Shown: positions 1 through 6,578, counted from the first letter of the stretch. The stretch: 14,550 bases of DNA from an uncultured Ilumatobacter sp. (GCA_937891565.1 CALAHA010000080.1:1-14550); one strand, 5' to 3'. A program made the numbers and translations. Notes: generated by a model not told the origin, from the letters alone.

Positions 1-316
1 CACCGAGACCGAACGCGGGCAGCAGGCGCCCACCTGACATTCGACCGAGAGTTGCGAGCGCCTTAGCCAGCACCACCGGGTTGCGGCCGGGGAGCACCAT
101 CACGGACATGCCGAACTTGAGGTTCGTCGTTCGACCGGCGCCGTAGGCCATAGCGACCAACGGGTCGGGTGCCTCGCCACTGATTTTTTCTGACAGCCAG
201 AGCGAATCGAAGGCGTGCGCCTCAAGTGCGTCGACGACGACGCCGTACGACTCATCATGCAGGTTTGTTCGAGTTCCGAGGCCGTAGCCGATGCGAACTT
301 TCAGTTGCTCACTCAT
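1..316 (-). CDS. LLM-class (luciferase-like) F420-dependent oxidoreductase, N-terminal part
   Basis: This partial gene reads leftward off the window edge; about 105 N-terminal residues are visible, starting at the ATG at 316-314. The opening strand MSEQLKVRIGYGLG, the stretch FDSLWLSEK (residues 36-44), the segment ending SVMVLPGRNP (71-80) and then LAKALATLGRMSGGRL fit the first strands and helices of the TIM-barrel bacterial luciferase-like monooxygenases. In actinobacteria these mostly use reduced F420 or FMN to oxidise or reduce small organic substrates in the cytoplasm. The start is fixed by an ATGA overlap with the stop of the alpha/beta hydrolase upstream, so the two are probably translationally coupled in one transcript. 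Cofactor (F420 versus FMN) and substrate cannot be read from this fragment, because the rest of the barrel lies outside the window. The family call is fairly secure; the specific function is unknown. Confidence 0.82.
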   Translation of the reverse strand, partial: MSEQLKVRIGYGLGTRTNLHDESYGVVVDALEAHAFDSLWLSEKISGEAPDPLVAMAYGAGRTTNLKFGMSVMVLPGRNPVVLAKALATLGRMSGGRLLPAFGLG

Positions 317-1032
317 GCCGGGCGGGCGATCGGCTCGACGATGTCAGCGAGCGCACCTGGCATGCTGACGAAGGGTGAGTGGTCGGTGTCAAGGTCGATC
401 TGCGTCGTGCACCTGGCCGCGAACACTGCCTGGTGTGCCGGGTGGATTGCACGGTCCTTTAGACATCGGACGTAGGTCGAAGTGATGGCGTCGCGAGGCG
501 TGACCGTGACGTTTTCGGTCATGGTGGCGCCGGGTTGTATCGACAGGCGGGGCAGTGCTGCGGCAACCGCCTCGGGTGAGCACGATCCGTACAGCGCAGC
601 AACGGCAAGCTGGGGGTCGAGCGTCGAGGTGCCGTCGCGATGGAATTGCATCGCTGCGCCGAGGTCGACATCATGCGGGTCGAGTGAGCGCAGGGCGCCC
701 ATCACTGACTCGCCAGCATTGAGTGCGAATGCTGTCACGTAGATGAGATGAGCGAGGTCGGAGCGGCCCGCGGCTGCCTGTGTGATGACCGCGCCGCCGT
801 AACTGTGGCCGACGAGCACTGCATCGGTCAGGTTGAGGTGATCGAGGGTTGCCGCAAGATGTGCAGCATCATGGTCTAAACCGCCGAGCGGCTCGAGCGA
901 TGTGCCGTGACCGGGAAGGTCGATTGCATACGAGGTGATGCCCCGTCGATCGAGTTCGGCCTGGAAGGTCGCCCAGCACCAAGCGCCGTGCCAGGCTCCG
1001 TGGACGAGGACGACCGGCCGAGAATATTCCAT
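313..1032 (-). CDS. Alpha/beta-fold hydrolase (esterase, MeNA/SABP2-like)
   Basis: A 239-residue soluble alpha/beta hydrolase. The oxyanion-hole motif HGAWHGAWCW lies at residues 11-20, the nucleophile elbow GHSYGG puts the catalytic serine at 77, Asp193 (in LKDRAI) is the likely acid, and His218 (in DTDHSPF) completes the triad. The HGAWHGAW start and the D-R-A-I / D-H-S-P pattern match the small esterase group that includes plant methylesterases and bacterial EstC-like enzymes. Substrate is unknown; a small ester is typical for the group. The length fits the family and there is no signal peptide, so it should be cytoplasmic. Its stop overlaps the start of the LLM oxidoreductase (ATGA), suggesting coupled expression and perhaps sequential steps on one substrate (inference). 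I see no Shine-Dalgarno sequence and no TANNNT -10 close to the ATG. A 5-bp hairpin (1041-1055) lies just upstream. Confidence 0.88.
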   Translation of the reverse strand: MEYSRPVVLVHGAWHGAWCWATFQAELDRRGITSYAIDLPGHGTSLEPLGGLDHDAAHLAATLDHLNLTDAVLVGHSYGGAVITQAAAGRSDLAHLIYVTAFALNAGESVMGALRSLDPHDVDLGAAMQFHRDGTSTLDPQLAVAALYGSCSPEAVAAALPRLSIQPGATMTENVTVTPRDAITSTYVRCLKDRAIHPAHQAVFAARCTTQIDLDTDHSPFVSMPGALADIVEPIARPA

Positions 1033-1080
1033 AGCCCGATGCTGGCACAGCCAGCCAACGCCAAGAGAGTTGCGAGGGCC

Positions 1081-1140
1081 AGCCGTGCAAGTCAGCCGTG
1101 CAAGTCAGCCGTGCAAGTCAGCCGTGCAAGTCAGCCGTGC
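1081..1140. repeat. 13-bp tandem repeat, about 4.6 perfect copies
   Basis: The unit agccgtgcaagtc occurs at 1081-1093, 1094-1106, 1107-1119 and 1120-1132, followed by a partial copy (agccgtgc) at 1133-1140. All copies are identical, so the array is probably young or actively slipping. It lies between two minus-strand genes. Read on the minus strand, each junction contains TGA; because 13 is not a multiple of 3, the array places a stop in all three minus-strand frames. The stop codon of the upstream small membrane protein (1133-1131) lies in the first copy met by ribosomes. No function is established; strand slippage is the simplest origin. Confidence 0.97.
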
Positions 1141-1418
1141 GAGAGCATGTTGACCGGCGCTGCTGCGCTGCGGCGCAGGCGACCGGTCTGGACCCAGCTT
1201 GCGGCAAAGGCCACGACGGCAACGGTTGCAACGATCGTCGTGTCAGGCACGTTGCCGATCGATGCAATGGTGATGGCGGCAAGTGCGGCGAACGTGGACA
1301 TGACGACGGCCAGTCTGATGGCGGCGATCCAGGTGCGACGGCTGATTTCCATGACTTGTTCATAGTGGCCTTGCTGGCGAGGACGCCTTGATCGCGCACT
1401 TAGTTGCAGATTTGTCAT
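1131..1418 (-). CDS. Small two-helix membrane protein, unknown function
   Basis: A 95-residue reading frame if started at the ATG at 1418-1416, or 73 residues if started at the ATG at 1352-1350 (MEISRRTW). I do not recognise the family. Two hydrophobic segments, about residues 31-53 and 58-77 in the longer form, are joined by a short GNVPDT turn, with Arg/Lys-rich flanks before the first helix and after the second (TGRLRR). This suggests a hairpin-like inner-membrane protein with both ends in the cytoplasm. Neither start has a Shine-Dalgarno sequence. The shorter start has TATGAA six bases upstream, an imperfect -10, and would remove a basic, poorly structured N-terminus. The stop codon lies inside the 13-bp tandem repeat, so the C-terminus may vary between strains. 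The frame could be extended upstream to 1586, but that would overlap the divergent SDR gene and is unlikely. Confidence 0.55.
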   Translation of the reverse strand: MTNLQLSARSRRPRQQGHYEQVMEISRRTWIAAIRLAVVMSTFAALAAITIASIGNVPDTTIVATVAVVAFAASWVQTGRLRRSAAAPVNMLSHG

Positions 1419-1543
1419 AGGTTCGGCCAAATCGTCACGCAATCGCGCGAAGAGAGGCGACGAACTCTGGGGAGTTATGACGGATTGATGACGACGATGT
1501 CGCTGTTGTGTGACCCAACCACAACGGTGTCGTTTGTTCTCGC

Positions 1544-1549
1544 TATCTT
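1544..1549 (+). promoter_or_regulatory. Candidate -10 element of leaderless SDR promoter
   Basis: TATCTT lies exactly six bases before the ATG at 1556, so the start of transcription would coincide with the start codon. No clear -35 box or Shine-Dalgarno sequence is visible. It lies in the divergent region (1419-1555) shared with the small membrane protein gene. Confidence 0.5.
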
Positions 1550-1555
1550 GCCGAC

Positions 1556-2359
1556 ATGGCTGACCAGCATGACCCGTCGACCGCACTCGATCTCTTTCGC
1601 CTCAACGGGTTGACTGCAATCGTCACCGGGGCATCTTCTGGGCTGGGCAATCGATTCGCCCGGGTCCTGCATGGAGTCGGTGCAAACGTGGTCGTCACGG
1701 CTCGCCGGGCAGAGCGGCTCGAGCAACTCGCAGGGGAGTTGAACGAACAACGGCCAGGCCCAGCGAGCGCACTGGTCGTTGCAGCCGACGTGGGAATTGA
1801 AGCTGATCGCGAGCGTATTGTGAGTTCGTCGGTCGAACAGTTTGGTCGCATCGACGTACTTGTCAATAATGCCGGTGTCGGCGCCAAGGTGGCAATCGAA
1901 GACGAAGACATCGAAGTGTTCCGGCGCGCGATGGAAATCAATGTCACGGCACTGTGGCATCTCGCAAAGTTGAGTGCACCGTCCATGACTGAGTCGGGGG
2001 GCGGCGCAATCATCAACGTCGCGTCGATGCTCGGCCATGTGGCGTCGTCGCCGGTGAAGCAGTCGCACTACAGCGCAAGTAAGGGCGCTGTAGTGAACCT
2101 GACGCGCGAGCTCGCAGTGCAATGGGCCCGCAAGGGCATCCGTGTCAATGCCCTCTGCCCCGGCTGGTTCCCGTCTGAGATGACCGAGGGTATGGACACT
2201 GACGAAGCAAGCCAGCGGTTCGTGAAGTCGAATACGCCGATTCCGCGAATGGGCGAGGCCCATGAACTCGACGGAGCCCTGCTGCTCCTCGCCGGCCCCG
2301 CAGGCACGTTCCTGACCGGACAGAGCCTCATCGTCGACGGTGGGTGGACTGCCCGCTGA
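1556..2359 (+). CDS. Classical short-chain dehydrogenase/reductase (SDR)
   Basis: A 267-residue Rossmann-fold oxidoreductase of the classical SDR family. The nucleotide-binding TGASSGLG is at residues 24-31, Arg50/Arg51 after the second strand suggest NADP(H), Asp78 (AADV) contacts adenine, and NNAG is at 104-107. The catalytic tetrad is Asn129, Ser157, Tyr172 and Lys176 (YSASK). CPGWFPSEM (201-209) is the usual post-catalytic PG motif, and the C-terminus (SLIVDGGWTAR) matches the FabG/gluconate 5-dehydrogenase-type consensus ending VDGG. It should be a soluble, probably tetrameric enzyme that interconverts an alcohol and a ketone. The substrate cannot be deduced; annotations such as 3-oxoacyl-ACP reductase or gluconate dehydrogenase would be over-precise. 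Length and all motifs are intact. The ATG follows a TANNNT element by six bases, suggesting a leaderless transcript. The downstream SGNH gene is separated by about 200 bp, so it is probably transcribed independently. Confidence 0.9.
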   Translation: MADQHDPSTALDLFRLNGLTAIVTGASSGLGNRFARVLHGVGANVVVTARRAERLEQLAGELNEQRPGPASALVVAADVGIEADRERIVSSSVEQFGRIDVLVNNAGVGAKVAIEDEDIEVFRRAMEINVTALWHLAKLSAPSMTESGGGAIINVASMLGHVASSPVKQSHYSASKGAVVNLTRELAVQWARKGIRVNALCPGWFPSEMTEGMDTDEASQRFVKSNTPIPRMGEAHELDGALLLLAGPAGTFLTGQSLIVDGGWTAR

Positions 2360-2366
2360 ACCGGAT

Positions 2367-2407
2367 CAGCTGCGCAAATGGAGCTACGGAAAGCAGCTGT
2401 GCAAATG
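2367..2407. repeat. Imperfect 14-bp direct repeat downstream of the SDR gene
   Basis: cagctgcgcaaatg (2367-2380) and cagctgtgcaaatg (2394-2407) differ at one base and start 27 bp apart, just after the SDR stop codon. Both contain the hexamer CAGCTG. No function is recognised. Confidence 0.85.
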
Positions 2408-2472
2408 CAGTTGGGAAGGCGGTCGTGATGGTGACGTTCTTCGCTCCGATCATCACCGCTATCACCGCAGAC

Positions 2473-2516
2473 AACGGCTGATCTTGCTCTGTGAAGGGCC
2501 TGGAGCCGTTCTCTTT
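2473..2516 (+). terminator. Weak candidate intrinsic terminator after the SDR gene
   Basis: aacggct (2473-2479) and agccgtt (2504-2510) are perfect 7-bp complementary arms with a 24-base loop, followed by ctcttt. The loop is long and the U-tract is interrupted, so this is only a possible end for the SDR transcript. The rest of 2360-2561 holds the two short direct repeats and no gene that I can support. Confidence 0.25.
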
Positions 2517-2531
2517 TCCGGCCCGGTTTTT

Positions 2532-2567
2532 GGACTGCTGACATGAATTTGGTCTGCTGACGTGAAT
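2532..2567 (+). repeat. 17-bp tandem duplication across the SGNH gene start
   Basis: ggactgctgacatgaat (2532-2548) and ggtctgctgacgtgaat (2551-2567) match at 15 of 17 bases with a 19-bp period. Each copy ends in a start-codon-like triplet plus AAT (ATGAAT, GTGAAT). The second is the GTG that opens the longest form of the SGNH hydrolase. The first opens a five-codon frame (M-N-L-V-C) whose TGA (2558-2560) ends two bases before that GTG. It could be a duplicated operator, a tiny leader ORF, or simple slippage. Confidence 0.8.
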
Positions 2568-3866
2568 GCTGGCGCGTCCCGCGATTCAATGGTGACGATG
2601 CGTCGTCTGTGGATTTTCCTCGTCGCTGTGACTGCTGCGTGTGGCGCGACCGGCACGACGACCGGTCCGACTCCAGCATCGCTTTCAACGGCTGCATCGA
2701 CCGTGCCGGGCGTTGGCTTGCTGCCGAACACCATCCCAGCTGGTGGTTTGCAGAGCAACAGCGCCAATGGAGGCCAAGATGCGCTTGTCGTCATCACTCG
2801 GCCGGTGACCGCCGACGGCGTCATTGCCCAGCACATTGGCGAATTGGTCGGCGGCAACCGTCTGCTCATGATTGGCGATTCGATTTTCGCCGGTACCGAC
2901 GAGCGCTACGGCGGCGAGATGTGCAAGGGGCTCAATTCGCTCGGGTGGACTGTCGAAGTCGCAGCCGAGCCAGGCCGTTTCGTCGAGTTCGGTGTCAAGG
3001 TTGCCGAGCGACTGGTTCCCGAACCACCCGAGCCCAATGACAAACAGTCCGACGACGACTGGGATGCAGTTGCGGTCTTCCTCGGGAGTAACTACAACGG
3101 CGATCAGGAGAACTACGACACAGAGATGCGCAAAATTCTTGACCGTGCTGCGTCCCGTCCGGTTCTGCTGTACACCGTGAGCGAGTATCGGCCGAGCTAC
3201 AGCGAAATAGCCGATGTCCTTCGTCAACTCGTTGAGGACTATGGGAACGTCACGCTGATCGACTGGGCCCGGGCCGCAAAGACGCCCGGAGTGCTCAGCG
3301 CCGACGGCCTGCACCCGACCAACGAGGGCGAGCGAATACTCGTCGACCTCACTGGTGCTGCACTGGGCCGAGCTCCTGATGGGGCGGTCAGCTGCATCCG
3401 CTCGCAGTTCCGCGATGACTCGGCGATCGGCCAGGGCAACGGCACACCCAACACCGGTGACTCGTCGAGTGGCGGGTCGAGCTCCGGCGGCGGATCGACA
3501 AGCGGGTCATCGACAAGCGGCGGATCGACAAGCGGCGGATCGACGACGGTATCGACGACGGGATCGACGACGACGACTCAACCGGGAAGTTCGACGGACG
3601 GCGGGACAGCCGGGACGACGACTGCCGGTGGAACGACGGACAGTGGCACGGACTGGTCGACCACCGATGGTGGAACGACTGCGGGCGGATCGACTGCGGG
3701 TGGCACGGACTGGTCGACCACCGATGGTGGAACGACTGCCGGTGCAACGACGAGTCCCGAGACAACGACGGCTCCCGCCACAGCTCCAGCGACGACGACT
3801 CCGGTGAAAGTGGCCCCGGCGACCACCGCTGCGTCGCCAGTTCCGCGCGCGACGATCGACGACTGA
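2562..3866 (+). CDS. Secreted SGNH/GDSL-like hydrolase with repetitive Gly/Ser/Thr tail
   Basis: Up to 434 residues from the GTG at 2562; ATG starts at 2589 or 2598 give a more standard signal peptide (MRRLWIFLVAVTAAC), possibly a lipoprotein signal with Cys27 (longest-form numbering), although the lipobox is weak. The SGNH core spans about residues 95-270: GDSIFAG with nucleophile Ser107, a block-III-like GSNYNGD with Asn177, and DGLHPTNEG with Asp248 and His251. Such enzymes hydrolyse esters of lipids, sugars or O-acyl groups on envelope polymers. The order of motifs is canonical. Residues 291-420 are almost entirely Gly, Ser and Thr, with repeated GGSTS units and an exact-period 19-residue repeat around TDWSTTDGG (362-380, 381-399). 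No sorting signal or C-terminal membrane helix follows. The tail may serve as a flexible, possibly O-glycosylated tether or spacer (inference). Substrate is unknown; a related reading is the acyltransferase-associated SGNH group. Confidence 0.8.
   Translation: MNAGASRDSMVTMRRLWIFLVAVTAACGATGTTTGPTPASLSTAASTVPGVGLLPNTIPAGGLQSNSANGGQDALVVITRPVTADGVIAQHIGELVGGNRLLMIGDSIFAGTDERYGGEMCKGLNSLGWTVEVAAEPGRFVEFGVKVAERLVPEPPEPNDKQSDDDWDAVAVFLGSNYNGDQENYDTEMRKILDRAASRPVLLYTVSEYRPSYSEIADVLRQLVEDYGNVTLIDWARAAKTPGVLSADGLHPTNEGERILVDLTGAALGRAPDGAVSCIRSQFRDDSAIGQGNGTPNTGDSSSGGSSSGGGSTSGSSTSGGSTSGGSTTVSTTGSTTTTQPGSSTDGGTAGTTTAGGTTDSGTDWSTTDGGTTAGGSTAGGTDWSTTDGGTTAGATTSPETTTAPATAPATTTPVKVAPATTAASPVPRATIDD
3645..3758 (+). 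repeat. 57-bp in-frame duplication in the SGNH protein tail
   Basis: Two adjacent 57-bp units begin at 3645 and 3702. Each encodes GTDWSTTDGGTTAG plus a short variable end. The surrounding tail (3460-3600) also contains several copies of ggcggatcgacaagc-like units. Together they indicate growth of the tail by in-frame repeat expansion. Confidence 0.85.
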
Positions 3867-3867
3867 T

Positions 3868-3987
3868 TCAGCTGCCGCGAAGCATCGCTGCGCCGCTGAG
3901 GTTTCTCACCACAGTGAACCCGCACCCGGGCGTTCGGTAGAAAGCGTGAGTGACATAGTTCCTCAGACCGTTCACGCCAAGCGCAGG
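3868..3987 (-). pseudogene. Possible remnant of a GNAT-acetyltransferase C-terminus
   Basis: The minus strand of the 152-bp gap between the SGNH and ABC-F genes reads as about 39 codons ending in TGA at 3870-3868. The translation contains LRNYVTHAFYRTPGCGFTVV, which resembles the last helix-strand of GNAT acyltransferases (pattern A-x-x-FY-x-x-x-GF). About 70% of its third positions are G or C, similar to coding sequence here. No start or N-terminal acetyl-CoA-binding part exists upstream, because the frame runs antisense into the ABC-F gene. If real, it is a decayed 3' end left by deletion; chance resemblance is quite possible. Confidence 0.25.
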
Positions 3988-4006
3988 GTCACCACGACAT
4001 CGACCG

Positions 4007-4012
4007 TAGCCT
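4007..4012 (+). promoter_or_regulatory. Candidate -10 element of leaderless ABC-F promoter
   Basis: TAGCCT lies six bases before the ATG at 4019, the same spacing as for the SDR and enoyl-CoA hydratase genes. No Shine-Dalgarno sequence lies between it and the start codon. Confidence 0.5.
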
Positions 4013-4018
4013 GGTCCG

Positions 4019-5635
4019 ATGCTCCAAGCGCAAGCAATCTCGGTGGAAGTAGGTGGTCGACTCCTTGTTGAGAACGCCAGCTTCACCGTCATGGCGCGGG
4101 ACAAGGTCGGCATTTTGGGGCGCAACGGCGCCGGCAAGACCTCGATGTTCAAGGTGCTCGGCGGTGCCAACGAACCAAAGTCGGGTCGGGTTATCACCAA
4201 AGGTGGCTTCGGATATCTCCCGCAGGATCCAAAGATCGACTCGGCGCTCGACGGGCGTTCGTGTGTCACACACATTCTTTCTGGTCGCGGGATCGACGAC
4301 CAAGTCATGCGCATCGAGAAGCTGCGCATTGCCATGGAAGAGAACCCCGACGAGCGCAACGTCAGCCGCTACGTCAATGCCGAAGAGGCGTTCCGGACCA
4401 ACGGTGGCTACGCGGCCGAGAGCGAAGCGCGGCAAATGGCAGCAGGGCTCGGTATCGAAGACGAGCGGCTTGATCAGCCGATCAGCACATTGTCCGGCGG
4501 CCAGAGGCGCCGTATCGAGCTGGCCCGCATCCTCTTCGCAGGGTCCGAAGTCCTGTGCCTCGACGAACCGACCAACCACCTCGACATCGACGCGAAGATT
4601 TGGCTGCTCGGTTTCCTCCGTGAGTACAAGGGTGCGCTGCTCGTCATCAGCCACGACCTCGAACTCCTTGACGAGGCGATCACCCGCGTGATCCACCTCG
4701 ACCGAGCCTCCGAGCACGCTGTCGGTGAGATCTTTGAGTACAAGGGTACGTACACCCAGTACAAGCGTGCTCGGGCCGACGACGAGACGCGCCTCGCCAA
4801 GAAAGCGCTCTTGCAGGGTAAGGAAATCGACCGACTGCAAACCGTCGTCGACCGCTTCGGTGCGAAAGCAACGAAGGCAGCTATGGCGCACAGCGTCGAG
4901 AAGCGGATTGCTCGCCTCGAAGGCGAACGAGTGCATGGGCCGCGAGCCGGCAAGACCATGGCGGTCAGGTTCCCGCCGCCGCCGAAGTGCGGCAATACCG
5001 TCATCACGGCCGAGGGGCTGTGCAAGGGATACGGCGGCCCACCGGTCTTCGAAGACATCAACTTTGATCTCGGCAAAGGCGAACGACTTCTCGTCCTCGG
5101 TCTGAACGGCGCCGGTAAGACCAGCCTGCTCCGCATCCTTGCTGGCGAAACCGAGGCCAACCTCGGTCAGTTCAAGTGGGGCTATCAGGTGCACGCCGGC
5201 TACTACGCCCAAGAACACGACAACCTCAAGGTCCACGAGTCGCTCCTCGACAACATTCGCGATGCTGTCCCGCCCGAAGTCCAGCTTGGCGAAACCGAGC
5301 TTCGTGGGCTGCTCGGCATGTTCGGGCTATCCGGCGACAAGGTGTTCCAAGAGTCGGGGACACTCTCGGGCGGTGAGAAAACCAAGCTGGCGCTGTCGAT
5401 GCTGATGGTCGGTCGGAACAACGTACTTCTGCTCGACGAACCAACCAACAACCTCGACCCGCCGTCGCGGGAGGCGGTGGCCACTGCTTTGGTCAACTGG
5501 CCCGGTGCAATCATCCTGGTCAGCCACGACGAGGAATTCGTGCGCGAACTGCAACCCACGAAAGTGTTGCTCATGCCCGACGGTGACGTCGACTACTACT
5601 CCGAGGAATGGCTCGATCTCGTCTCCATGGCATGA
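4019..5635 (+). CDS. ABC-F family ATPase (ribosome-associated, Rv1473/EttA-like)
   Basis: A 538-residue protein with two ABC ATPase domains and no membrane segments, the hallmark of the ABC-F family. Domain 1 has Walker A GRNGAGKT (34-41), signature LSGGQ (158-162), Walker B LCLDEPTNHLD (179-189) and H-loop His212. Domain 2 has GLNGAGKT (361-368), LSGGE (449-453), LLLDEPTNNLD (470-480) and His503. Both catalytic glutamates are present. The linker (about 240-320) is charged and helical and carries GTYTQYKRAR and RFGAKATKAAMAHS, the usual region that reaches the ribosomal P-site tRNA. ABC-F proteins bind the ribosomal E site and modulate elongation; some protect against antibiotics. From memory, M. 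tuberculosis Rv1473 has a similar length and sits beside the enoyl-CoA hydratase gene echA12, which parallels the hydratase found next here. I favour a housekeeping translation factor over a resistance protein, but sequence alone cannot decide this. Confidence 0.9.
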   Translation: MLQAQAISVEVGGRLLVENASFTVMARDKVGILGRNGAGKTSMFKVLGGANEPKSGRVITKGGFGYLPQDPKIDSALDGRSCVTHILSGRGIDDQVMRIEKLRIAMEENPDERNVSRYVNAEEAFRTNGGYAAESEARQMAAGLGIEDERLDQPISTLSGGQRRRIELARILFAGSEVLCLDEPTNHLDIDAKIWLLGFLREYKGALLVISHDLELLDEAITRVIHLDRASEHAVGEIFEYKGTYTQYKRARADDETRLAKKALLQGKEIDRLQTVVDRFGAKATKAAMAHSVEKRIARLEGERVHGPRAGKTMAVRFPPPPKCGNTVITAEGLCKGYGGPPVFEDINFDLGKGERLLVLGLNGAGKTSLLRILAGETEANLGQFKWGYQVHAGYYAQEHDNLKVHESLLDNIRDAVPPEVQLGETELRGLLGMFGLSGDKVFQESGTLSGGEKTKLALSMLMVGRNNVLLLDEPTNNLDPPSREAVATALVNWPGAIILVSHDEEFVRELQPTKVLLMPDGDVDYYSEEWLDLVSMA

Positions 5636-5721
5636 CCGAGACGTCACACGTGTAGGCATCACGATGTTCACTGCATCTCTTGTCTTGATCTGAGCGTTCG
5701 GTCAGCGTGGCAGTGGTTGTC

Positions 5722-5727
5722 TAGCGT
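5722..5727 (+). promoter_or_regulatory. Candidate -10 element of leaderless hydratase promoter
   Basis: TAGCGT lies six bases before the ATG at 5734. The 98-bp gap after the ABC-F stop contains no other recognisable element, so the hydratase may be transcribed from here rather than only by read-through. Confidence 0.5.
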
Positions 5728-5733
5728 TGGACC

Positions 5734-6546
5734 ATGTCAGCCATCACGTTCACCGTCGACGACCGCGGTGTTGCCACGGTCCTGGTCGATCACCCGCCGA
5801 TCAACCTGATGACTCAGGAGGTGTTTGTCGAATTGGCAAAGTTGACGAGCCGCCTCGCCACTGACGTGGAGGTTCGGGTTGTCATATTGCGTTCAACGAA
5901 TCCGGAATGGTTCATTGCCCACTTTGACGTTGAGGCGATCCTCGGCTTTCCTGCTGACGCACCCCCGCCGGGCGAGCTCCCCGGGTTCCATTGGATGTGT
6001 GAGACGTTGCGGACGATGCCCAAGCCGACGATTGCGGTGATCGAGGGTCGGGTGGGGGGAGGCGGTAACGAAATCGCGATGAGCTGCGATATGCGGTTCG
6101 CATCGCAGCAGGCCGTGTTCAACCAGCCGGAGGTCGCGCTGGGCATCATCCCCGGCGGCACCGGAACGGTGCGGCTACCACGCCTGGTTGGTCGCGGACG
6201 GGCGCTGGAGATCATTCTGGGTTGCGACGACATCGACGCAGCGACTGCCGAACAGTGGGGCATGATCAACCGGGTCCTGAGTGCGACGGAGCTCGATCCG
6301 TTCATCGACCGGCTCGCCGGGCGCATCGCTAGCTTTCCCCGTGATGCGGTGGCTGCGGCCAAGGCGAGTGTTGTGCGCACCGATCAGGAACTTGGCGACG
6401 ATCTCCTCGCCGAAGCAACGGCATTCAGCAGCTTGCTTGGTAATGCCGACTCGCGTGATGCCATGACGGCGTTTCTTGCCCATGGTGGGCAGACGCCCGA
6501 GGGCGAGCGGCGACTGGGTGACTTGTTGGGCGAGATCTCGGGCTGA
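5734..6546 (+). CDS. Enoyl-CoA hydratase/isomerase family (crotonase fold) protein
   Basis: A 270-residue crotonase-fold protein that should act on acyl-CoA thioesters in the cytoplasm. The first oxyanion-hole segment is FIAHFDVEAI (60-69). GGGGNEIAMSCDMRFAS (108-124) is the core motif; Glu113 aligns with the first catalytic Glu of hydratases (rat Glu144) and Glu133 (NQPEVALGIIPG) with the second (Glu164). Both acid-base residues are therefore present, which supports hydratase activity rather than a catalytically altered paralogue. PGGTGTVRLPRLVG (140-153) is the usual glycine-rich loop and AKASVVR (209-215) is a typical C-terminal helix. Length fits the family. It converges on the fumarase gene with a 32-bp gap. 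Chain-length preference and role (beta-oxidation versus another acyl-CoA pathway) are not determinable; no thiolase or acyl-CoA dehydrogenase is present here. Confidence 0.88.
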   Translation: MSAITFTVDDRGVATVLVDHPPINLMTQEVFVELAKLTSRLATDVEVRVVILRSTNPEWFIAHFDVEAILGFPADAPPPGELPGFHWMCETLRTMPKPTIAVIEGRVGGGGNEIAMSCDMRFASQQAVFNQPEVALGIIPGGTGTVRLPRLVGRGRALEIILGCDDIDAATAEQWGMINRVLSATELDPFIDRLAGRIASFPRDAVAAAKASVVRTDQELGDDLLAEATAFSSLLGNADSRDAMTAFLAHGGQTPEGERRLGDLLGEISG

Positions 6547-6562
6547 CCGAACGCTCGCTGCT

Positions 6563-6576
6563 GGGCCCGGCGGCCC
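6563..6576. terminator. Short GC hairpin between converging genes
   Basis: gggcc (6563-6567) and ggccc (6572-6576) form a 5-bp stem with a 4-base loop in the 32-bp gap between the converging hydratase and fumarase stops. There is no U-tract, so it is only a weak bidirectional terminator candidate. Confidence 0.25.
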
Positions 6577-6578
6577 GG

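Noticed and set aside
1081..1140. CRISPR array at the tandem repeat
   Set aside because: The repeats are contiguous 13-mers without spacers, and there are no cas genes.
1419..1586. Upstream extension of the small membrane protein frame
   Set aside because: It would overlap the start of the divergent SDR gene and its promoter, and the added residues are a low-complexity, basic translation typical of a shadow.
3989..5236. 415-codon open frame antisense to the ABC-F gene
   Set aside because: It mirrors the codon periodicity of a clearly functional gene; long antisense frames are expected in G+C-rich coding DNA and the translation shows no family motif.
4019..5635. Antibiotic-resistance call (macrolide exporter) for the ABC-F gene
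   Set aside because: The protein has no membrane domain and no diagnostic resistance-type arm that I can see; a housekeeping ABC-F role fits the context better.
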